This document shows positions 1 through 7,912 of a DNA stretch of 64,000 nucleotides, piece after piece. Position 1 is the first letter of the stretch; every line of letters starts with the position of its first letter. Both the position numbers and the translations under genes were made by a program. Origin of the DNA: Streptomyces sp. NBC_00690 (GTDB lineage Bacteria > Actinomycetota > Actinomycetes > Streptomycetales > Streptomycetaceae); the NCBI RefSeq assembly GCF_036226685.1, contig NZ_CP109009.1, positions 4,278,001 through 4,342,000 on the forward strand, read 5' to 3'. A model generated the notes under the pieces. The model saw nothing but the letters and a program-made list of their open reading frames with translations. It was not told the origin of the DNA and did no database searches.

Positions 1-1
1 C

Positions 2-448
2 GGCCGGCAGATGGCGGACCGGGACCAGGGTGGCCATATCGTCAACATCGCTTCCGCGGCGGCCTATCTGCCTTCGAGGACGCTCCCCGCGTACAGCACG
101 TCAAAGGCCGCGGTGCTGATGCTGAGCGAGTGCCTCAGGGCAGAACTGTCGACGCAGGGCATCGGGGTCTCGGCGATCTGCCCGGGCTTCGTGCACACGA
201 ACATCACGTCCACCGCTCGTTTCGTCGGGGTGGACGAGGCCGAGGAGAGCCGCCGCCGCCAGAAGTCGCACCGACTGTACGGGCTGCGGAACTATCCACC
301 GGAGAAGGTGGCCGATGCCGTACTGCGGGCGACGCTGCGCAATGAGGCCGTGGTGCCGGTGACACCGGAGGCCCGGAGCGGACTGCTGTTGTCGCGGTTG
401 GCACCCCGTGTGGTGCGGCGCTTCGCCCGGCTCGATCCGCCACTCTGA
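2..448 (+). CDS. Short-chain dehydrogenase/reductase, C-terminal part (cut by window start)
   Basis: This is the C-terminal half of an NAD(P)-dependent SDR oxidoreductase. The open frame runs off the left edge, so the ATG at 11 is probably internal. Visible are the strand before the catalytic serine (NIASAAAYLP), the catalytic YxxxK signature in YSTSKAA and the PG motif after it (ICPGFVHT). The long tail ending in RRFARLDPPL resembles the SDR domain of actinobacterial alpha/beta-hydrolase-SDR fusions of about 580 residues. That fusion cannot be confirmed because the N-terminus is missing. The substrate is unknown. A strong hairpin follows at 538-567. Confidence 0.8.
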   Translation, partial: GRQMADRDQGGHIVNIASAAAYLPSRTLPAYSTSKAAVLMLSECLRAELSTQGIGVSAICPGFVHTNITSTARFVGVDEAEESRRRQKSHRLYGLRNYPPEKVADAVLRATLRNEAVVPVTPEARSGLLLSRLAPRVVRRFARLDPPL

Positions 449-537
449 CCGAGATCGGGGGCGCGGGGGCGCTCGTAGGCCCACCGACCCGGGCCCGTTC
501 CTCGTCACCTCCCGTCTTGTCTTGTCTCATCTCGTCC

Positions 538-567
538 GGTGTCCGTGCGGCGCATCGCACGGACACC
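538..567 (+). terminator. Hairpin terminator after the SDR gene
   Basis: A perfect 12-bp inverted repeat (538-549 with 556-567) has a 6-nt loop. It lies 90 bp after the SDR stop and upstream of the MerR gene. There is no T-tract, which is usual for Streptomyces terminators. Confidence 0.6.
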
Positions 568-690
568 GAGATCGGCCAGTGATCAGCTCGGCAGGTCGAC
601 GATCGCCGAACGGCTGCCCCGGTACTGACGGGAAGGAAGCGCCCGGCGCTATGTCTGCATCCGAACACCAGCGAAGGAAGGAGCCTCTCG

Positions 691-1674
691 ATGGAACCAC
701 CACGGTCGGCGCAGTCACCGAGCCGAGTGGACCAACGCGCCCCGCAGGAAGCCGAGTACCGGATCGAGGACCTGGCCCACCACAGCGGTGCCACGGTGAG
801 GACGATCCGCGCCTATCAGGACCGCGGACTGTTGCCGAAGCCCGAGCGGCGCGGGCGGTCCAATGTCTACGGCTCTGCGCACCTGACCAGGCTGAGTCAG
901 ATCGCGGATCTACTGGAGCGCGGCTACACCCTCGCCTCGATCAAGGAACTGCTCGAAGCGTGGGACGCCGGGCGAGGGCTCGGCGGTCTGTTGGGGCTCG
1001 TCGCCGAGGTGCAGGGGCCCTGGTCGGACGAGGAAGCCGGGCGCATCACCCGAGAGGAACTCGTCGAGAGGTTCGGTGGCGCAGCGGACACCACGACGAT
1101 CGCGGAGGCTGTCGCGTTGGGAGTCCTGGAGCTCGTACCGGACAGGGAAGGGGAGTTCGTGGTGCCGAGCCCCCAGGAACTCTCGGTCGCGGTGGAGTTG
1201 CACTCTGCCGGAGTCCCCATGGCGGCAATATCTGAGCAGCTGAGGGAACTTCGCATTCAGGTGGAGAACATGGCCGCGCGCTTCCTTGAGTTCACCACCG
1301 AGCATGTCTTCGCCCGCTATCTGGGCGGTCGTCCACCCACGGATGCGGATGCGGTCGAGGCAGCCGAACTGGTACGGCGACTACGCCCGCTGGCCCAGCA
1401 GACCGTTGATGCCGAACTGGCCCGCGCCATGCGCACTTTGTCCGCCCGCCACCTTCGGCATCATCTGACCTCGGACGCTGCCCTCCCCATGAGCAGGAAG
1501 ACCCGTCCGGTGGCCCTTCCCGCGCGCACAATTCAGGCCGTGCAGAGGCTTGTCGGCGAGGAGGCGACGTCGGAATTCATCACCGTGGCCACGGAACGGG
1601 AGCTTTCCACAAGGACATTGGATGCTCTGGCTGCAAGGGAGCATCCAGCTAGGGATTTTGGCCAAAGCGACTGA
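691..1674 (+). CDS. MerR family transcriptional regulator
   Basis: A DNA-binding regulator of 327 residues. The N-terminal winged helix at about residues 20-90 contains YRIEDLAHHSGATVRTIRAY and the recognition-helix continuation QDRGLLPKPERRGRSNVYG, followed by the MerR dimer helix. The rest is an uncharacterised helical effector domain of about 220 residues. It has no cysteine cluster, so it is not a metal sensor of the classical type. The ATG at 691 follows a purine-rich GAAGGAAGGAG at about 671-681. The gene stands alone between a terminator and the kptA gene. The effector and targets are unknown. Confidence 0.85.
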   Translation: MEPPRSAQSPSRVDQRAPQEAEYRIEDLAHHSGATVRTIRAYQDRGLLPKPERRGRSNVYGSAHLTRLSQIADLLERGYTLASIKELLEAWDAGRGLGGLLGLVAEVQGPWSDEEAGRITREELVERFGGAADTTTIAEAVALGVLELVPDREGEFVVPSPQELSVAVELHSAGVPMAAISEQLRELRIQVENMAARFLEFTTEHVFARYLGGRPPTDADAVEAAELVRRLRPLAQQTVDAELARAMRTLSARHLRHHLTSDAALPMSRKTRPVALPARTIQAVQRLVGEEATSEFITVATERELSTRTLDALAAREHPARDFGQSD

Positions 1675-1686
1675 TACACAGGGAAG

Positions 1687-1740
1687 TTGTCCACAGGATT
1701 CTCAATTGACCTGTGGATAAATCAAGTTGACTGTGGATCA
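1687..1740. promoter_or_regulatory. Cluster of three DnaA-box-like 9-mers
   Basis: TTGTCCACA lies at 1687-1695 on the plus strand. TTATCCACA lies at 1712-1720 and the near match TGATCCACA at 1732-1740, both on the minus strand. The first two are exact strong DnaA boxes. The cluster occupies the AT-richer gap between the MerR gene and kptA. Three boxes are too few for oriC, so a DnaA-responsive promoter or a titration site is more likely. Confidence 0.5.
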
Positions 1741-1796
1741 AACCTCGGTACGGGAGAAAATTTCCGTGGCGATGACCAGGAGAGGAGAGGCACGCT

Positions 1797-2399
1797 GTGC
1801 TCATGAGTAGAGCTTCACAACCCCCGCCGCCCACAGCGGAAGCCCTTCCGAAGACCCCTGACGAGCGGCGTACGGTAAAAGTATCGAAGTACCTTTCCCG
1901 GCATCTGCGCCACAGTCCTGAACGCATCGGCATCACGCTCGACGCCGGGGGCTGGGTGCCGATCGACGTGCTGATGCGGGCGGCGGCGGAGCATGGTTTC
2001 CCGCTGACCCGATCCGAGTTGGACCATGTCGTCGCCGTCAATGACAAGCGCCGCTTCACCATCGACGGCCCCCGTATCCGCGCCAACCAGGGACACACCG
2101 TCAAGGTGGACCTGGGACTGCCGCCGGCCGAACCACCGGCGTACCTCTACCACGGCACCGTCGCCGCTCATCTGGCAGCGATTCGAGGGGAAGGGCTACG
2201 GCCCATGAACCGTCACCATGTCCATCTGTCGCCCGACCGGGAGACCGCCACCCGTGTCGGCGCCAGAAGGGGGCGGCCGGTGGTGCTCTCCGTGGACTCC
2301 GGGGCCATGCACCGGGCCGGCCATGTCTTCTTCGTCAGCGCCAACGGGGTGTGGCTCACCGACACGGTCCCACCGGATTACCTACGGTTTCCCGGCTGA
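1797..2399 (+). CDS. kptA: RNA 2'-phosphotransferase, Tpt1/KptA family
   Basis: KptA/Tpt1 transfers an internal RNA 2'-phosphate to NAD, releasing nicotinamide and ADP-ribose 1''-2'' cyclic phosphate. The 200-residue protein shows the N-terminal SKYLSRHLRHSPE motif, then RRFTIDG and IRANQGHT, and in the second half LYHGT, HVHLS and RRGRPVVLSVD. These are the conserved RNA- and NAD-binding segments of the family. Bacterial substrates are not established. The GTG at 1797 is preceded by GGAGAGGAGAGG at a good distance; the ATG at 1803 is an alternative start. DnaA boxes lie just upstream. Confidence 0.9.
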   Translation: MLMSRASQPPPPTAEALPKTPDERRTVKVSKYLSRHLRHSPERIGITLDAGGWVPIDVLMRAAAEHGFPLTRSELDHVVAVNDKRRFTIDGPRIRANQGHTVKVDLGLPPAEPPAYLYHGTVAAHLAAIRGEGLRPMNRHHVHLSPDRETATRVGARRGRPVVLSVDSGAMHRAGHVFFVSANGVWLTDTVPPDYLRFPG

Positions 2400-2473
2400 T
2401 AGCGACTACCCGTGTCTGCCCTCTCACCCGCCGGCGCTCACCACCTTCGCTACCCTCGCCGCTCTCGGCGCTC

Positions 2474-3448
2474 TCAGGAGCCGAGTGGTGCCGATCGGTC
2501 TTGCCGCTCCTGCTCACCGGATCGAGCGGGGAAGTCATCGCCCTGGCTGGGAATCCCCAGCTGACCCAGTGCTTCCGTGGCGATCCGCTCGAAGACCCCG
2601 CGGTCCGACGCGAAGTCCGAGTCCGGGATCGGGGCGTGGATCACGATCTCGGTGAAGCCCAGCTCACCGTGGGTCCCTGCGAAGTCCACGAATGCATCGA
2701 CCGACTCCAGGGGTGCCCCCCGGTCCGGTGTGAAGCCCGTGAGCAGGACCTTCTCCAATTCCGCCGCGTCCCGTCCGATCTGGGCACATGCCTTGCCCAA
2801 TCGATCGAGCTGCCCCTTCAACGCGACACGCGAGTCCTCGGGCGTCCCCGTCTCGAAGATGGCGGGGTCCCCCGTCGTCACCCATGCCTGGCCGTACCGG
2901 GCTGCGAGTCGCATCCCCCGTGGCCCGGTCGCGGCTACCGCGAACGGCAGTCGCGGGCGCTGCACACAGCCCGGAACGTTGCGGGCCTCCACCGCCGAGT
3001 AGAAGGCCCCCTCCTCGGTCAGGGACTCCTCGGTCAGCAGCCGGTGCAACAGCGGAAGGAACTCGTCGAACCGATCCGCCCGCTGCGTGGGGGTCCATGC
3101 CTCCTGGCCCAGCGCCGTGGCGTCGAAACCCTTGCCACCTGCTCCGATGCCCAAGGTGAAACGACCGTCGGAGATGTCGTCCAGGGACATCAGTTCCTTG
3201 GCGAGGGTCACGGGGTGGCGGAAGTTCGGCGAGGTGACCAGGGTGCCCAGGCGCATCCGGGAGGTGGCGGCGGCAGCCGCGGTGAGCGTCGGCAGCGCGC
3301 CGTACCAGGGGCCGTCACGGAAGGTGCGCCACGACAGATGGTCATAGGTGTACGCGGTGTGGAAACCGAGCTGCTCGGCCCACAGCCATTCGTCACGGCC
3401 ACCGTCGTGCCAGGGACGGATCGGGAGAATCACGGTGCTCAGACGCAT
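2474..3448 (-). CDS. LLM-class flavin-dependent oxidoreductase
   Basis: An F420- or FMN-dependent luciferase-like monooxygenase/reductase of 324 residues. It begins MRLSTVILPI and carries luciferase-family segments such as TAYTYDHLSWR, RMRLGTLVTSPNFRHPVTLAKE and LGIGAGGKGFDA. The DISDGRFTLGIG stretch is typical of F420-dependent members, so F420 is the more likely cofactor. It is convergent with kptA (74 bp apart) and divergent from the HAD gene. The substrate is not predictable. Confidence 0.85.
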   Translation of the reverse strand: MRLSTVILPIRPWHDGGRDEWLWAEQLGFHTAYTYDHLSWRTFRDGPWYGALPTLTAAAAATSRMRLGTLVTSPNFRHPVTLAKELMSLDDISDGRFTLGIGAGGKGFDATALGQEAWTPTQRADRFDEFLPLLHRLLTEESLTEEGAFYSAVEARNVPGCVQRPRLPFAVAATGPRGMRLAARYGQAWVTTGDPAIFETGTPEDSRVALKGQLDRLGKACAQIGRDAAELEKVLLTGFTPDRGAPLESVDAFVDFAGTHGELGFTEIVIHAPIPDSDFASDRGVFERIATEALGQLGIPSQGDDFPARSGEQERQDRSAPLGS

Positions 3449-3704
3449 GCCTTGAGCGTACGGGGGAGCTCCGAAGGGGGGTACCCCACCTCGGAGCGGC
3501 TCGGGAGCCCTGGATCAACGCGTCGGATTCAGTCGCCTTCCCGCCCGCTTCCCGCCGCCATAGAGCGCCAGGCAGGTGTCACGTGCCCCTCATGCGCCCC
3601 TCTTCACTCACCTGACCACCCGTTTACCACCTTGACCCCCCGGTCAATCCCTCAAATGTGCGCCCTTCCGCACGCCCGTGCGAGTCGTACGGGAGAATGG
3701 AACG

Positions 3705-4568
3705 GTGACTTCAGCTACCGATGCCCGTCAGCTGCCCGCAGCCGTCCGGTTGATCGCCACCGATCTCGACGGCACCTTGTTGCGGGACGACAAGTCCGTC
3801 TCGGAGCGCACGATCGCCGCCCTCGCCGATGCGGAAGAGGCCGGGATCGAAGTCTTCTTCGTCACCGGCCGCCCCGCTCGTTGGATGGATGCCGTCAGCG
3901 AACACGTCCACGGTCACGGCCTGGCCATCTGCGCTAATGGGGCGGCCGTGGTCGATCTCCGCGCCGGCGGAAAGCTGCTCGACGTCCGCCCGCTGGAGCG
4001 GCCCACCGCCCTCGCCGTCGTCAACGCACTCCGCGCCGCCGCCCCCGGGGTGACCTTCGCCATCGAAACGACGACCGGCTTCCACCATGAACCGGACTAT
4101 CCGCCCCCGTACTTCTACGACCCCGGAACCACGGTCGGCAGCGCCGAGGAACTGCTCTCCGAGGACGCCTCGGACCCCGCCAGCGCAGTGATCAAACTGC
4201 TCGTCCGCCATCGTGAACTGGAGCCGGACGCCTTCCTCACCCTGGCGCGTACGGTCGCCGGCGAAATGGCTTCCCTGACCCGCTCCAGCCCCTCGTCACT
4301 GCTGGAGGTCAGTGGCCCCGGTGTGAGCAAGGCCAGCACACTGGCCCTGTGCTGCGCCCAGCGCGGCATCTCCGCCGACGAAGTCGTCGCCTTCGGTGAC
4401 ATGCCCAATGACGTGGACATGCTGACCTGGGCGGGGACCTCCTACGCCATGGGCAACGCCCACCCCGATGTGATCGCAGCCGCCTCCGGGCGGACCGCCG
4501 CGAACAACGAGGACGGTGTGGCCATCGTCATCGAGCAGATCCTGCGCGATCTCCACGCGAGGCAGTAG
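3705..4568 (+). CDS. HAD superfamily (Cof-type) phosphatase
   Basis: A predicted cytosolic phosphatase of 287 residues, HAD subclass IIB. Motif I is DLDGTLLRDD near the N-terminus, with the nucleophile and acid aspartates. Motif II lies in FFVTGRP, the conserved lysine of motif III follows in GVSKAST, and motif IV is FGDMPNDVDML. The cap domain sits between motifs II and III, as in Cof proteins acting on sugar phosphates or cofactors. The GTG at 3705 has GGGAGA 8 nt upstream; an in-frame GTG at 3678 is less likely. It has no operon partners. Confidence 0.88.
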   Translation: MTSATDARQLPAAVRLIATDLDGTLLRDDKSVSERTIAALADAEEAGIEVFFVTGRPARWMDAVSEHVHGHGLAICANGAAVVDLRAGGKLLDVRPLERPTALAVVNALRAAAPGVTFAIETTTGFHHEPDYPPPYFYDPGTTVGSAEELLSEDASDPASAVIKLLVRHRELEPDAFLTLARTVAGEMASLTRSSPSSLLEVSGPGVSKASTLALCCAQRGISADEVVAFGDMPNDVDMLTWAGTSYAMGNAHPDVIAAASGRTAANNEDGVAIVIEQILRDLHARQ

Positions 4569-4591
4569 CCCCCGTCCGGGAAGCACCCGGA

Positions 4592-5701
4592 TCAGCCGCT
4601 CTCACCGGCCGCACCGGTGCCGACCTCCGGGGCCGCCACCTTCACCCCGCGTTCGCGCAGCCATGCGACGGGGTCGACGCCTGACCCCAGATGGGGCGTG
4701 AGCCTCGATTCGAAGTGGAGGTGAGGACCGGTCGAGTTCCCGGTCGTGCCCGCCAAACCGATCCACTGCCCCGCACCGACCCGCTCCCCGCCCTCGACGG
4801 TGATCGACGCAAGATGCGCGTACTGGGTGTAGTAGCCGTCAGCGTGCCGTACGACGATCTCGATGCCGAACGAGCCACCACAGGAGATCGACACCACCCG
4901 TCCCGCACCGACCGAGCGGACCGGCTCCCCGATGCCCACGGCGAAGTCCTGTCCGGTATGCCGGCTCGCCCACCGCTCCCCTGCGCTGGCGAAACCCGCG
5001 GACAGTTCATAGTGCTCGACGGGCGTCACCCAAGGCGCCTTCTTGCCCTTCAGGGCCACGGTGTCGTGCTGGTCGAGCCGTACCGCGCCCGGACAGGAAC
5101 CGGCCAGGGCGCTGCGGTCCGCCTCCTCCTGGAGCGTCCGCTGCGCCTTCTCCAACGTCGTCTCGATGTGCCGCTTCGCCACGGCCAACTCCGCCCTACG
5201 ACGTTCCAGATCGCGCCAGGCAGCCCGCGCCTCCCGTTCGTCGGCGGAGAGTCGCCGTTCGACCCGTCGGGCCTGCTCGATCAACCGCCCCACGTGCTCC
5301 TCGGCCTGCCGGGCGTAGCGGCGGGCGCGCAGGAGTTCCTCGGGGTCCCGGGCCATGAGCAGCCGCGACAGTTGGGCCAAGGGACCGCCCGTACGGTACT
5401 GAGCGCTGGCGACCGCTCCCATGGCGTCCTGAAGGGCGGTGAGCTCCTGCCTCTGGTGGCCGAGGCGGGCTTGGAGGGTGGTTGCCGTCGCCTCTTGTGC
5501 GTTCGCCGCGCGCCGCCCCCGTTCATAGGCGGTGGTAGCCCGGGCCGCCGCCTGATAGAGCCGTACCACCTCGGCGCCAGCGGGGATCTCCGGCCCTTCG
5601 GAGGCACTGGCGACCGAGGGCACCACCGTGAGCAGCAGCGCGCCCACCGCCACCGGACCGAGCGATGACCGACCCGGGAACCTCAAGCGTTTCCAGCTCA
5701 T
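4592..5701 (-). CDS. Secreted M23 family metallopeptidase with coiled-coil region
   Basis: A probable exported peptidoglycan endopeptidase or EnvC/NlpD-like activator of 369 residues. The N-terminus has a signal peptide (basic start, hydrophobic VAVGALLLTVVPSVASA). Residues about 45-200 are Ala/Arg/Glu-rich and predicted coiled coil. The C-terminal LytM domain keeps the zinc motif HTGQDFAVG (HxxxD) and the HLHF motif, plus YTQYAHL and GTTGNSTGPH. Because the zinc ligands are present, it is probably active. It is convergent with the HAD gene. An 8-bp tandem repeat lies 114-169 bp upstream of its start. Confidence 0.88.
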   Translation of the reverse strand: MSWKRLRFPGRSSLGPVAVGALLLTVVPSVASASEGPEIPAGAEVVRLYQAAARATTAYERGRRAANAQEATATTLQARLGHQRQELTALQDAMGAVASAQYRTGGPLAQLSRLLMARDPEELLRARRYARQAEEHVGRLIEQARRVERRLSADEREARAAWRDLERRRAELAVAKRHIETTLEKAQRTLQEEADRSALAGSCPGAVRLDQHDTVALKGKKAPWVTPVEHYELSAGFASAGERWASRHTGQDFAVGIGEPVRSVGAGRVVSISCGGSFGIEIVVRHADGYYTQYAHLASITVEGGERVGAGQWIGLAGTTGNSTGPHLHFESRLTPHLGSGVDPVAWLRERGVKVAAPEVGTGAAGESG

Positions 5702-5814
5702 GCCGGGATCGTCACCCGGAGCGGGGGCGAATCCGGGGACCGTCCGTGTGTCGTACGGCCACCTGGACCAGAACGTGCCGGACGTCGGATGCCCCTCGTG
5801 CGCAGGAGCAGCGG

Positions 5815-5870
5815 CCTGCCCGCCTACCCGCCTACCTGCCTACCTGCCTACCTGCCTACCTGCCTACCTG
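5815..5870. repeat. 8-bp tandem repeat, seven units
   Basis: Seven head-to-tail units of CCTACCTG occupy 56 bp. The last five (5831-5870) are identical and the first two are slightly diverged. The repeat lies between the histidine kinase stop and the M23 gene start, upstream of the latter. No coding function is supported in any frame. Confidence 0.9.
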
Positions 5871-5919
5871 AGGGTCACCGGTGGACATCACGACTGCCGC
5901 GGCGTACAGAGCGGACATT

Positions 5920-7632
5920 TCAGAGGGGTGCTTCCCAGCGCACGGTCGTCCCCTGTCCGTCCTCCCCGATGCCCGGCTCACAGATACTGGATCCGCCCAG
6001 GGACTCGGCCCGCCGGGCCAGATTGCGCAGCCCGCTGCGCCGACCGCCGTCCGGGATGCCCACCCCGTCGTCGGCGACGGTGAGCCGTACCCCGTCCGTT
6101 CCGTCGGGCAGTTTCACGGTGGCGTCGACGACGACGTCGATGCGGGACGCCTGCGCATGGCGGAAGGCGTTGGACAGTGCCTCGCGCAGCGCTGCGATCA
6201 GGTTCTTGCCGGTGAGTTCGCTGACGACGGTGTCCACGGGCCCGTGGAATCGGTGCCCCGGCTTGAATCCAAGGGGGACCGCCGCCATGTTGATCTCCCG
6301 CAGCACCCGCGTCCGCAGCCCGGAGGGAGCCTCGGCGGGGCCTTGCTGGAGAGCGAAAATGGCGGTGCGGATCTCCTGAATGGTGACGTCGAGTTCATCG
6401 ACGGCCTTGCCGACCCCGTCCTGAACCGCGGGTACCAGCGAGCGGCGCTGTGCGCCTTCCAACATCATCCCCGTGGCGAACAACCGCTGGATCACCAGAT
6501 CGTGCAGGTCACGGGCGATACGGTCACGGTCTTCATAGACGGCGAGGCGCTCTCGGTCCCGTTGCGCCTCCGCCATGATCAGGGCCAGCGCGGCCTGTGC
6601 TGCGAACTGGGTGGCCAGGGTCCGCTCGGCCTCGCTGAACTGGCGGGCACCACGAGCCCGGGGGGTGGCCAGAGCGCCGAGCACCCTGCCTCCGCTCTGC
6701 AACGGCAGCATCATGCTCGGTCCGTACCGGGCGGCGAGCCTGGTGATCACTCGGGGGTCGGTGGCGGCGTCCGTCATGAAGACCGCTTCGCCAGCCAGGA
6801 GTTTGGCGACGACAGGGCTCTCCGGTGGGGCGACGGCACCGAGCGAGGTCACCGGTTGGGCGGAGGAGACGGCGACGATCTCCAGCCCGCCCTCCGCGGC
6901 GGGCAGCATCACGATCCCTGCCGCCGCGTCCGCGAGTCGACGCGCCTGTTCGGCCACGACCGTGAGTGCGTCATCCGCGTCACCGCCCGAGAGCAGCGCG
7001 GTGGTCACCGCGACCGAACCGTCGATCCAGCGCTCGCGCTGACGGGCCGCCTCGTAGAGCCGGGCGTTGCCGATGGCGATCCCGGCTTCGGTGGCGAGCA
7101 CCCGCACCATGTGGAGGTCGTAGTCGTTGAAATCGCCGCCGCCGTTCTTCTCTGTCAGATAGAGATTGCCGAAGATCTCGCCCTGCACCCGAATCGGCAC
7201 TCCCAGGAAGGTCCGCATCGGGGGATGTCCGGGAGGGAAACCGGCGAACCGCGGATCGGAGGTCAGATCGGCGAGCTTGACGGGTGCCGGGTCGTGAATG
7301 AGCGCTCCGAGGAGTCCCCGGTGGCCGTCCGGACGGTGTCCGATGCGGTCGGCCACCTTGTCGCTCACCCCGTAGGTGACGAAGTCGGAGAGCCCCTTGC
7401 CCTCCTCGTCGACGACTCCGATGGCGGCGTAGCGGGCATCCGCGAGTTCCGCGGCGGTCTCGCAGATCCGGTCGAGTGTGGAGTGGAGTTCCAGACCGGT
7501 CCCCACGGAACGCATGGCTTCCAACAGCTGGGGGACACGGGCGGTCAACTCCGTGGAAAGACCCTGGAGGCTTCGCGTCGCCTGAGTGGCGGCTTCGAGC
7601 GGGTCGTGGGAGTCGTCCGGATCCACATTCAT
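5920..7632 (-). CDS. GAF-domain histidine kinase, DevS/DosT-like
   Basis: A cytosolic redox, oxygen or nitric-oxide type sensor kinase of 570 residues. It has two GAF domains (about residues 35-185 and 205-355), the second ending in QAALALIMAEAQRDRE, then a NarL-type HisKA_3 dimerisation helix with the phospho-acceptor histidine in RIARDLHDLVIQRLFATG. An HATPase_c domain follows (ALREALSNAFRHAQAS, VADDGVGIPDGG). The first GAF has GFPPGHPPMRTFLGVPI, as in mycobacterial DevS/DosT, where a GAF histidine binds heme; heme binding here is inferred. No response regulator gene is adjacent. It follows the cyd operon in the same direction. The ATG at 7632 fits the conserved start; an ATG at 7707 is an alternative. 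Confidence 0.85.
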   Translation of the reverse strand: MNVDPDDSHDPLEAATQATRSLQGLSTELTARVPQLLEAMRSVGTGLELHSTLDRICETAAELADARYAAIGVVDEEGKGLSDFVTYGVSDKVADRIGHRPDGHRGLLGALIHDPAPVKLADLTSDPRFAGFPPGHPPMRTFLGVPIRVQGEIFGNLYLTEKNGGGDFNDYDLHMVRVLATEAGIAIGNARLYEAARQRERWIDGSVAVTTALLSGGDADDALTVVAEQARRLADAAAGIVMLPAAEGGLEIVAVSSAQPVTSLGAVAPPESPVVAKLLAGEAVFMTDAATDPRVITRLAARYGPSMMLPLQSGGRVLGALATPRARGARQFSEAERTLATQFAAQAALALIMAEAQRDRERLAVYEDRDRIARDLHDLVIQRLFATGMMLEGAQRRSLVPAVQDGVGKAVDELDVTIQEIRTAIFALQQGPAEAPSGLRTRVLREINMAAVPLGFKPGHRFHGPVDTVVSELTGKNLIAALREALSNAFRHAQASRIDVVVDATVKLPDGTDGVRLTVADDGVGIPDGGRRSGLRNLARRAESLGGSSICEPGIGEDGQGTTVRWEAPL

Positions 7633-7868
7633 GCCTTTGAGACTAGTAATACCTAATTCATGAGGAAAGTCGGCTGTGCTGGGGGTGGCCTCCAGCACCC
7701 CGTTCATCGCGGCCCGTCGTGCGCAGCGTCTCCGTGGTGACGGTACGGGGATGCGCCTGGCGCGGACCTCCCCTTTCCCTCCATCGCGCTGCGACATTTT
7801 CCCTCCGCCGCGCTGCGATCCATCCGGTCCCGTCAGAGAGTCCGCCCGGCCCGCTAACCAGAGCACGG

Positions 7869-7903
7869 CCCTGCCCGGACCCGTTTCCAGGGTCCGGGCA
7901 GGG
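7869..7903 (-). terminator. Terminator of the cyd operon
   Basis: A perfect 14-bp stem (7869-7882 with 7890-7903) and 7-nt loop lie 10 bp after the cydDC stop. They separate the operon from the sensor kinase gene. Confidence 0.75.
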
Positions 7904-7912
7904 TCGCTTCCA

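Noticed and set aside
1687..1740. oriC
   Set aside because: There are only three boxes and neither dnaA nor dnaN is nearby. The Streptomyces origin has about twenty boxes between those genes.
2351..3937. A 528-codon plus-strand frame spanning the LLM gene
   Set aside because: It overlaps three genes with clear family motifs, so it is a high-GC artefact.
5815..5870. CRISPR array
   Set aside because: The units are 8 bp, directly adjacent and without spacers, so this is a simple tandem repeat. No cas gene is present in the window.
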